64,000 nt of DNA from Pseudomonas fragi. Its GTDB lineage: Bacteria; Pseudomonadota; Gammaproteobacteria; Pseudomonadales; Pseudomonadaceae. The position numbers were made by a program, and so were the translations under genes. The notes beneath the pieces were generated by a model. The model did no database searches and had not been told where the DNA came from. It saw only the letters and a list, made by a program, of their open reading frames with translations. Location: positions 3,556,501 through 3,620,500 of the forward strand of contig NZ_LT629783.1 of assembly GCF_900105835.1 (NCBI RefSeq), written 5' to 3'. Below, piece after piece: positions 56,401 through 64,000 of the stretch; positions within the stretch are counted from its first letter, which is position 1, and every line of letters starts with the position of its first letter.

Positions 56401-56802
56401 TCAAGCCTGGCTGTCATCCTGGAACTGGTCCTTGACGTATTTGATCTCGGTACGCCCGTGCGGCGCCGGCAGGCCGTCTTCGCCCAGGTTGACGAAGACC
56501 ATCTTGTCCACGGTCAGGATGCTTTTGCGGGTGATCTTGTTGCGCACTTCGCAGGTCAGGGTGATCGAGGTGCGGCCGAACTCGGTGGCGGTGATGCCCA
56601 GTTCGATGATGTCGCCCTGGCGCGAAGCACTGACAAAGTTGATTTCGGAGATGTACTTGGTCACCACACGCTGGTTGCCCAATTGAACGATGGCGTAAAT
56701 CGCCGCTTCTTCGTCGATCCAGCGCAACAGGCTGCCACCAAAGAGGGTGCCGTTGGGGTTGAGGTCTTCGGGTTTAACCCATTTGCGGGTGTGAAAATTC
56801 AT
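56401..56802 (-). CDS. Acyl-CoA thioesterase (YciA-like hotdog fold)
   Basis: A 133-residue hotdog thioesterase (VKPEDLNPNGTLFGGSLLRWID, then VTKYISEINFVSASRQGDIIE). The N-x-G-T-LFGG-x3-W-x-D pattern is the YciA/BACH motif with the likely catalytic Asp. It probably hydrolyses acyl-CoAs. It is divergent from ahcY. Confidence 0.9.
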   Translation of the reverse strand: MNFHTRKWVKPEDLNPNGTLFGGSLLRWIDEEAAIYAIVQLGNQRVVTKYISEINFVSASRQGDIIELGITATEFGRTSITLTCEVRNKITRKSILTVDKMVFVNLGEDGLPAPHGRTEIKYVKDQFQDDSQA

Positions 56803-56920
56803 ATTCGCTCCTGACCGTCGTGACTTGGATGCCGACCATGATGTCAGACACCGGCACTCAGCTCTATTGAGCTTCGACTATGGTCTCGATTAAGCAAATC
56901 AAAATGCCGCGGATAAACCC

Positions 56921-56949
56921 TTGGGAACATCGGCGCGGATGGCTATAAT
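56921..56949 (+). promoter_or_regulatory. ahcY promoter
   Basis: TTGGGA (56921-56926) and TATAAT (56944-56949) are separated by 17 bp, a good sigma-70 match. Transcription would begin around 56957, about 45 bp before the riboswitch. Confidence 0.7.
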
Positions 56950-57000
56950 CACCCCCGCTTCAAAACGGTCATATTTACCCAGTACCGTTCCCGCCACCTG

Positions 57001-58536
<1,536 letters not shown>

Positions 58537-58544
58537 TTAAGAAA

Positions 58545-58577
58545 GGCGGTCAGGCTTGCACTGACCGCCTTTTTTTT
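58545..58577 (+). terminator. Rho-independent terminator of ahcY
   Basis: GGCGGTCAG-cttgca-CTGACCGCC followed by eight T residues. A 9-bp perfect stem directly after the ahcY stop. Confidence 0.93.
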
Positions 58578-58638
58578 GTGTGTGAGTTCAGCGTCAGGGG
58601 TTAGTACTGACCCCCTTCGCGTACGCAAGGGTATTCCC

Positions 58639-59484
58639 ATGTCTCAAGACCGTCGTTTCAGCTTCGAGTTCTTCCCGACCAAGACCGATGCTGGACATGA
58701 AAAGCTGATGAACACGGCTCGCCAACTGGCGACCTACAACCCCGATTTTTTCTCCTGCACCTACGGTGCCGGTGGCTCGACCCGCGACCGCACGATCAAT
58801 ACCGTGCTGCAGCTGGAGAGCGAAGTAAAAGTACCTGCGGCTCCGCACCTGTCGTGCGTGGGTGACAGCAAGGCTGATTTGCGCGGCCTGCTGGCCCAGT
58901 ACAAGGCCGCGGGCATCAAGCGCATCGTTGCGCTGCGTGGCGACCTGCCTTCGGGCATGGGCATGGCCAGCGGCGAACTGCGCTATGCCAATGACCTGGT
59001 GAGCTTCATTCGTGAAGAAACCGCCGACCACTTCCATATCGAAGTGGCTGCGTACCCGGAAATGCACCCGCAAGCGCGCAACTTCGAAGACGATATCAAC
59101 AACTTCGTGCGCAAGGCCCATGCTGGCGCTGACAGTGCGATCACCCAGTACTTCTTCAACGCCGACAGCTACTTCCGTTTTGTCGAGCGCGTAGAAGCAG
59201 CCGGTGTGATGATCCCTATCGTGCCCGGCATCATGCCGATCACCAACTACAGCAAGCTGGCGCGTTTTTCTGATGCGTGTGGCGCTGAAATTCCGCGCTG
59301 GATCCGCAAGCAACTTGAAGCCTACGGCGACGATACGCAGAGCATCCAGGCGTTTGGTGAGCAGGTCATCAGCGAAATGTGCGAGCGCCTGCTCGACGGC
59401 GGCGCCCCGGGGTTGCACTTCTACACCCTGAACCAGGCTGATCCGAGCCTGGCGATCTGGAACAACCTCAAGCTGCCACGCTGA
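58639..59484 (+). CDS. metF: 5,10-Methylenetetrahydrofolate reductase
   Basis: A 281-residue flavin enzyme making 5-methyl-THF for methionine synthesis. Motifs are RRFSFEFFPTKTDAG, FSCTYGAGGSTRDRT, RIVALRGDLP and FFNADSYFRFVE. I start at ATG 58639 (MSQDRRFSF) with AAGG upstream. It is separated from ahcY by a terminator, so it probably has its own promoter. Confidence 0.95.
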   Translation: MSQDRRFSFEFFPTKTDAGHEKLMNTARQLATYNPDFFSCTYGAGGSTRDRTINTVLQLESEVKVPAAPHLSCVGDSKADLRGLLAQYKAAGIKRIVALRGDLPSGMGMASGELRYANDLVSFIREETADHFHIEVAAYPEMHPQARNFEDDINNFVRKAHAGADSAITQYFFNADSYFRFVERVEAAGVMIPIVPGIMPITNYSKLARFSDACGAEIPRWIRKQLEAYGDDTQSIQAFGEQVISEMCERLLDGGAPGLHFYTLNQADPSLAIWNNLKLPR

Positions 59485-59492
59485 TCTGCCTT

Positions 59493-59578
59493 TGTGGGAG
59501 CGGGCTTGCCCGCGATGGCATCGCTGCGGTCTGTCAAGGAATCGCGTCGCCTGCATCGCGAGCAAGCCCGCTCCCACA
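59493..59578. repeat. REP inverted pair (family 1) after metF
   Basis: TGTGGGAGCGGGCTTGCCCG and CGAGCAAGCCCGCTCCCACA, 8 bp past the metF stop. Confidence 0.95.
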
Positions 59579-59871
59579 AGGCTTACCGCTCCTGGAGTTG
59601 TACATCACCTCCATTAGCCGTTGGGCAGCATGAAATCGGCGCGCCGTGATTGCTCTGTTATACTCCGGGTTTTCCGCCAGGCTTACGCCCGGCCGCTCGT
59701 CCTTGTACAAGCCACTCAACCCCGCTACTGCGCAGCTCTTGCCCGCGCGAGCGGTGCGAATGAGCCTTGTGGACTGGAGCAGGACCGGACGGGATTGCGT
59801 CATCTTAAACGCCATTCACGCCAGGCAAGACTATCCCTTTGGGCCAAGCCCTAACTAGAACAGGATTTCTC
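59579..59871 (+). promoter_or_regulatory. Long non-coding leader upstream of rhlE
   Basis: Nearly 300 bp without a credible gene precede rhlE. A possible -10 TATACT lies at 59659-59664 without a good -35, which would give an mRNA leader near 200 nt. Long leaders are common for cold-induced DEAD-box helicase genes. I see no classic riboswitch. Confidence 0.35.
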
Positions 59872-61722
59872 ATGTCCTTTGCTTCCCTCGGTCTCTCCGA
59901 GGCTTTAGTCCGCGCCATTGAAGCTGCGGGCTATACCGAGCCTACTCCGGTGCAACAGCGGGCCATTCCCGCCGTGTTGCAAGGTCGCGACCTGATGGTT
60001 GCGGCTCAGACAGGTACTGGTAAAACCGGCGGCTTCGCTCTTCCGATCCTGGAAAAGCTGTTTCCCAATGGCCACCCGGACAAATCCCAGCGCCACGGCC
60101 CACGCCAACCACGCGTGCTGGTCCTGACGCCTACCCGCGAACTCGCCGCCCAGGTGCACGAGAGCTTCAAGCTCTATGCCCGCGACTTGAAGTTCGTCAG
60201 TGCCTGCGTTTTCGGCGGTGTGGGTACCAACCCGCAGGTTCAGGCCCTGGCCCGCGGTGTTGACGTACTGGTTGCCTGCCCGGGTCGTTTGCTCGACCTG
60301 GCCGGCCAAGGCAGCGTTGACCTGTCCCACGTTGAAATTCTGGTGCTCGACGAAGCCGACCGGATGCTCGACATGGGCTTCGTCCATGACGTGAAAAAAG
60401 TCCTCGCCCGTCTGCCGTCCAAGCGTCAGAACCTGCTGTTTTCGGCGACGTTCTCCAAGGACATCACCGATCTGGCCGGCAAGCTGCTGCGCAACCCGGA
60501 GCGCATCGAAGTCACGCCGCCGAACACCACGGTCGAGCGTATCGAGCAACGGGTATTCCGCCTGCCTGCCACGCACAAGCGTGCCTTGTTGGCGCACTTG
60601 ATCACCGCTGGCGCCTGGGAACAGGTTCTGGTGTTCACGCGTACCAAGCACGGCGCAAACCGCCTGGCCGAGTACCTGGACAAGCACGGCCTCAGCGCTG
60701 TGGCCATCCACGGTAACAAGAGCCAGAACGCACGGACCAAGGCCCTGGCTGACTTTAAAGCCGGTTCCGTACGCATCCTGGTAGCCACCGATATCGCCGC
60801 TCGCGGCCTGGATATCGACCAGTTGCCACACGTGGTCAACTTCGAGCTGCCAAACGTCGACGAAGACTACGTTCACCGTATCGGCCGTACTGGCCGTGCC
60901 GGTCGTTCGGGCGAAGCGATCTCGCTGGTGGCTCCGGACGAAGAGAAACTGCTGAAAAGCATCGAGCGCATGACCAAGCAGAAAATCGCCGATGGCGACC
61001 TGATGGGTTTTGACGCCAGCAGCGTTGAGGCCGAGAAGCCTGAAGTGCGCGAGCGTCCGGATGTGCGTAACCCGCGCAACCCGCCGCGCGGCCCGCGTGG
61101 TGATGGCCCGGGTAATGGCGGCGGCGGTGGCCGCAAGGACAAGGGCAAGGAAAAGAGCAAAGAGAAGCCGGCAGCTGCTCGCAGCGAGCGTCCAGCTCGT
61201 GAGCAAAAGCCACGCGAAGCTCAGCCTGCCCGTGAACAGCGTCAGCCAACCCCTCGTGCCGACGCCAACCGCGCGCCGGACGAGTTCCGGGATGACGATG
61301 TGGATAACTTTGGTAACCGCGCTGATTACGTCAGCCCGTACCAGAACAAGAACAACCAGAGCCGTGGCCGTCGCCCGGGCGCGCCGGCACAGGGTACAGG
61401 CACTGGCGCTGCGCCAGCTGGTCGTACCGGTGGTCGTCAGAACGGTCCGCGTACCGGCAGCGGCGCCAGCACTGGCACTCCGCCTGCCAAGCGCAGCGGT
61501 CCACGCAGTGGCGCTCCGCGTGACGGCCAGGCCCGTCGCGAAAACCGCCCGGCCCGTGACGATGCCCGTCAAGAGCCCGCGGTAAAAGGCCCACGCGAGA
61601 ACCAGCCAAAGATCATGCACAAAGAGTCGAAAAGCGATCGCTTCCCGACGCCTGAGCAGCTCGATCAACTGCCGAACCGTCCTCGTGGCGAGAAGCCAGC
61701 GCTGCTGACCCGCAACCGCTAA
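59872..61722 (+). CDS. rhlE: DEAD-box ATP-dependent RNA helicase RhlE
   Basis: A 616-residue helicase. The Q motif is near residue 22 ([12 protein letters not shown]), AQTGTGKT begins at residue 44, DEAD is 160-163, then SAT and [11 protein letters not shown] in the second RecA domain. The C-terminal 240 residues are low-complexity, rich in Arg, Gly, Pro and Lys (for example [20 protein letters not shown]), an RNA-binding tail. It probably helps ribosome assembly or mRNA turnover at low temperature. I start at ATG 59872 ([10 protein letters not shown]). Confidence 0.94.
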   Translation: MSFASLGLSEALVRAIEAAGYTEPTPVQQRAIPAVLQGRDLMVAAQTGTGKTGGFALPILEKLFPNGHPDKSQRHGPRQPRVLVLTPTRELAAQVHESFKLYARDLKFVSACVFGGVGTNPQVQALARGVDVLVACPGRLLDLAGQGSVDLSHVEILVLDEADRMLDMGFVHDVKKVLARLPSKRQNLLFSATFSKDITDLAGKLLRNPERIEVTPPNTTVERIEQRVFRLPATHKRALLAHLITAGAWEQVLVFTRTKHGANRLAEYLDKHGLSAVAIHGNKSQNARTKALADFKAGSVRILVATDIAARGLDIDQLPHVVNFELPNVDEDYVHRIGRTGRAGRSGEAISLVAPDEEKLLKSIERMTKQKIADGDLMGFDASSVEAEKPEVRERPDVRNPRNPPRGPRGDGPGNGGGGGRKDKGKEKSKEKPAAARSERPAREQKPREAQPAREQRQPTPRADANRAPDEFRDDDVDNFGNRADYVSPYQNKNNQSRGRRPGAPAQGTGTGAAPAGRTGGRQNGPRTGSGASTGTPPAKRSGPRSGAPRDGQARRENRPARDDARQEPAVKGPRENQPKIMHKESKSDRFPTPEQLDQLPNRPRGEKPALLTRNR

Positions 61723-61726
61723 AAAT

Positions 61727-61812
61727 TGTGGGAGCGGGCTTGCTCGCGATTCAGGCACCTCGGGTTAACGGCTACACCGAGGCGATCCAATCGCGAGCAA
61801 GCCCGCTCCTAC
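61727..61812. repeat. REP inverted pair (family 1) after rhlE
   Basis: TGTGGGAGCGGGCTTGCTCG and CGAGCAAGCCCGCTCCTAC; the right arm has one changed base. It starts 5 bp after the rhlE stop. Confidence 0.94.
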
Positions 61813-61822
61813 GACAGCACAC

Positions 61823-61863
61823 AAAAAAACGCCCCGGCTTTCACAAGCCGGGGCGTTTTTTTT
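61823..61863. terminator. Bidirectional rho-independent terminator
   Basis: CGCCCCGGCTT-tcac-AAGCCGGGGCG flanked by A-run on the left and T-run on the right, so it can stop both rhlE and the convergent yceI gene. Confidence 0.93.
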
Positions 61864-61881
61864 AGCCGTATAAAAGCGCTA

Positions 61882-62457
61882 TTACTTGGCTTTCACGCCT
61901 TCCAGCGAGATATCCAGGCTCAGAGTCTGGTCCTTGCTTGGGGACTTGATGCCGAAATCCTGCAGGTTGATGGTGGTGGTCGCGTTGAAACCAGCACGCT
62001 CGCCGCCCCACGGATCCTTGCCTTCACCGTTGAACGTTGCCTTGAAGGTTACAGGCTTGGTCACACCGTGCAGGGTCAGGTCGCCTGTCACGTCAGCTGT
62101 ATTTTCGCCAGTCGGCACAACCTTGGTCGACTTGAAGGTTGCTTCCGGGTACTTGCTCACGTCCAGGAAATCTTTGCTGGCGATGTGCTTGTCACGTTCG
62201 GCGTGGTTGGAAAACAGGCTGGCGGTTTTCAGGGTCACGTCAATCTTGCTGTCGGCAGGTTTGGCTGCATCCCACGAGAAAGTGCCGCTCCAGTCCTTGA
62301 AAGTACCGTGAATGAAGCTGAAGCCCAGGTGGCTGACTTTCCAGTCGATAAAGGCGTGCTGGCCTTCCTTGTCGATGGTGTAGTCAGCAGCCATGGCCTG
62401 ACCTGCGGTCAGCATTGCAGTACCGAGAGCCAGCGCAGCGAGGGTCTTTTTCAACAT
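61882..62457 (-). CDS. Secreted YceI family protein
   Basis: A 191-residue protein with a signal peptide ([23 protein letters not shown]) and a lipocalin-like YceI domain that binds isoprenoid-type ligands ([52 protein letters not shown]). Start at ATG 62457. It is cotranscribed with a cytochrome b561, a common pairing; the P. aeruginosa counterpart is PasP (PA0423). Confidence 0.93.
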   Translation of the reverse strand: MLKKTLAALALGTAMLTAGQAMAADYTIDKEGQHAFIDWKVSHLGFSFIHGTFKDWSGTFSWDAAKPADSKIDVTLKTASLFSNHAERDKHIASKDFLDVSKYPEATFKSTKVVPTGENTADVTGDLTLHGVTKPVTFKATFNGEGKDPWGGERAGFNATTTINLQDFGIKSPSKDQTLSLDISLEGVKAK

Positions 62458-62489
62458 GCGTTCTATTCCTTTTGAGTTGAGGTTGAGCA

Positions 62490-63041
62490 TCAGGCTTTGC
62501 GCCCCAGCATACGAGTCAGGGTCGCATCACGATCAATAAAGTGGTGTTTCAAAGCAACCAGACCATGAAGCCCTGCAAAAATTACCACGGCCCATGCCAG
62601 GTACAGATGCACGACACCCGCCACATCGGCCTGGTCAGGCAGGTTGGAAATCAGTGCAGGCACTTCAAACAGACCGAAAACCGGGATGCCCACGCCTTCA
62701 GAGGTGGAAATCAGGTAACCGGCGATCATCACGGCAAACAAACCCAGATACAAAAAACCATGCCCGAGTTTGGCACCGATTCGTGTTGCCCGGCTGTAAC
62801 TGGCCAGTGCCGGTGGTGCCGGGCTGAACCAGATCCATACAACGCGTAGCAGCATTACAGCGAATAGCGTCAGACCAATGCTTTTATGCAGGTCAGGCGC
62901 TTCTTTGCGCCAAGGGCTGTAGTAGTCCAGACCGACCATCCACAAACCCAGTGCGAACAACCCGAACACCGCCAACGCAACAGACCAGTGCATGAAGATG
63001 CTGACGGCACCATAGCGAGAAGAAGAGTTACGTAGCTGCAT
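62490..63041 (-). CDS. Cytochrome b561 family protein (CybB type)
   Basis: A 183-residue integral membrane heme protein with four helices. Likely heme ligands include H in [36 protein letters not shown] and [16 protein letters not shown] start at ATG 63041 ([11 protein letters not shown]) with AGGA 8 bases upstream. It may pass electrons from quinol to a periplasmic acceptor; the substrate is unknown. Confidence 0.9.
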   Translation of the reverse strand: MQLRNSSSRYGAVSIFMHWSVALAVFGLFALGLWMVGLDYYSPWRKEAPDLHKSIGLTLFAVMLLRVVWIWFSPAPPALASYSRATRIGAKLGHGFLYLGLFAVMIAGYLISTSEGVGIPVFGLFEVPALISNLPDQADVAGVVHLYLAWAVVIFAGLHGLVALKHHFIDRDATLTRMLGRKA

Positions 63042-63233
63042 GACCAACATCCTGTAGGAACTTGGGCCTAAGACTAATGGTTTACCTATCGATTGAAAGC
63101 TCATTTTTTTGCTGCAAGCTATCGATAAATACGATCTGAAGCCTGAGAGTCAAACGTTAAGCAAACGTTAACAATATTTGTGTTGCCTGTGGGTGCCCAA
63201 GGCCGTCTTTGAATACGGAGTAAACGTAATAGG

Positions 63234-63262
63234 TTGTTACACGCCTGCGCATTGCATAGGCT
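63234..63262 (+). promoter_or_regulatory. Possible bioA promoter
   Basis: TTGTTA (63234-63239) and TAGGCT (63257-63262) with 17 bp spacing, about 50 bp upstream of bioA. A direct repeat AAACGTTAA/AAACGTTAAC lies further upstream near 63152-63173. The match is only fair. Confidence 0.3.
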
Positions 63263-63313
63263 TGCATTCTTGTTTGCCCGCACACGCCGGGAGCCAGCGC
63301 CAGGAGAGTGGAA

Positions 63314-64000
63314 ATGGGCCTGAATAACCAGTGGATGCAACGCGACCTTGCCGTGTTGTGGCATCCCTGCACCCAAATGAAAGATCACGAACAACTGCCC
63401 TTGATCCCGATCAAGCGCGGCGAAGGCGTGTGGCTGGAAGACTTTGAAGGCAAGCGCTACCTCGATGCCGTGAGTTCCTGGTGGGTCAACGTGTTTGGCC
63501 ACTGCAACTCGCGGATCAACCAGCGCATCAAGGATCAGGTCGATCAGTTGGAACATGTGATCCTTGCAGGTTTCAGCCACCAGCCGGTGATCGAGCTGTC
63601 CGAGCGCCTGGTCAAGATGACACCTGAAGGCCTGACCCGTTGCTTCTATGCCGATAACGGTTCGTCGTGCATCGAAGTCGCGCTGAAGATGAGCTTTCAC
63701 TACTGGCTCAACCGCGAGCAGCCGAACAAAAAACGCTTCGTGACCCTGACCAACAGCTACCACGGCGAAACCATGGCCGCGATGGCGGTGGGCGATGTGC
63801 CGCTGTTCACCGAGACTTACAAGGCGTTGCTGCTCGACACCATCAAGGTGCCGAGCCCCGACTGCTACCTGCGCCCTGAGGGCGTGAGCTGGGAAGCGCA
63901 TTCGCGCACGATGTTTTTGGCGATGGAACAGACGCTCGCCGAAAATCACGACACGGTGGCTGCGGTGATCGTCGAGCCGCTGATCCAGGGCGCGGGCGGC
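63314..64000 (+). CDS. bioA: Adenosylmethionine-8-amino-7-oxononanoate aminotransferase (partial)
   Basis: The first 229 codons of BioA, a PLP enzyme of biotin synthesis, run off the right end. It starts MGLNNQWMQRDLAVLWHPCTQMKDH and shows AVSSWWVNVFGHCN, FYADNGSSCIEVALKMS and SYHGETMAAMAVGD, which identify the family; the Schiff-base lysine lies beyond the window. ATG 63314 has AGGAGAG upstream. It is divergent from the cytochrome b561 gene. Confidence 0.94.
   Translation, partial: MGLNNQWMQRDLAVLWHPCTQMKDHEQLPLIPIKRGEGVWLEDFEGKRYLDAVSSWWVNVFGHCNSRINQRIKDQVDQLEHVILAGFSHQPVIELSERLVKMTPEGLTRCFYADNGSSCIEVALKMSFHYWLNREQPNKKRFVTLTNSYHGETMAAMAVGDVPLFTETYKALLLDTIKVPSPDCYLRPEGVSWEAHSRTMFLAMEQTLAENHDTVAAVIVEPLIQGAGG

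Overview
The window is a chromosomal segment of a Pseudomonas, most likely of the fluorescens/putida/fragi side of the genus. The evidence is the gene content and order (a betaine-to-glycine catabolic block, metXW-proC-yggS, pyrRBC', pilGHIJ-chpA-chpC, ahcY-metF-rhlE-bioA), the high GC, and many copies of the pseudomonad REP palindrome (TGTGGGAGCGGGCTTGCTCG). There is no rRNA, tRNA, prophage, transposase or CRISPR array. The gene at the left edge (signal-peptide protein) and bioA at the right edge are cut by the window.

Region 1 (1-22.6 kb) catabolises glycine betaine. GbcAB turns betaine into dimethylglycine, DgcAB with its dedicated ETF pair turns that into sarcosine, and SoxBDAG gives glycine. 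GlyA and a threonine aldolase act on glycine. PurU and FdhA dispose of the one-carbon units as formate. A dipeptidase-fold protein and a DUF5943 protein head the dgc operon. A ZapB-like/ZapA pair sits between gbcB and ltaE.

The most unusual sequence is at 6.9-8.7 kb. Six perfect DnaA boxes (TTATCCACA) plus at least four 8/9 matches lie in etfA, etfB and the 561-bp gap between the convergent etfB and gbcA genes. In the gap a module (DnaA box, then exactly 62 bp later a 15-mer like CAAAAAACGATCAAT, then a degenerate inverted box) occurs three times. This looks like a DnaA-binding locus away from dnaA, either a titration/modulator site or an origin-like element; it is my top candidate for something undescribed.

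Region 2 (22.7-34.1 kb) is housekeeping: an ECF sigma/anti-sigma pair divergent from a DUF2780 gene with an ECF-type promoter, an acyltransferase, a retropepsin-like protein, mtgA, thiS-thiG-trmB, hemW-rdgB and metX-metW. Region 3 (34.2-44.3 kb) holds yggU-yggT-proC-yggS, an NlpC/P60 protein, a TM2 protein, pyrR-pyrB-pyrC', yqgE-ruvX, tonB and gshB. No pilT or pilU follows yggS, where other pseudomonads usually carry them.

Region 4 (44.6-54.5 kb) is the Pil-Chp chemosensory operon pilG-pilH-pilI-pilJ-chpA-chpC, without pilK or chpB. Region 5 (54.6-64 kb) has a hemolysin III family protein, a formate/nitrite-type transporter, a thioesterase, an SAH riboswitch with ahcY, metF, the DEAD-box helicase gene rhlE, a YceI protein with a cytochrome b561, and partial bioA. 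Three palindromic repeat families (about 15, 3 and 3 copies) fill most intergenic gaps, and one copy supplies the last codons of etfA.
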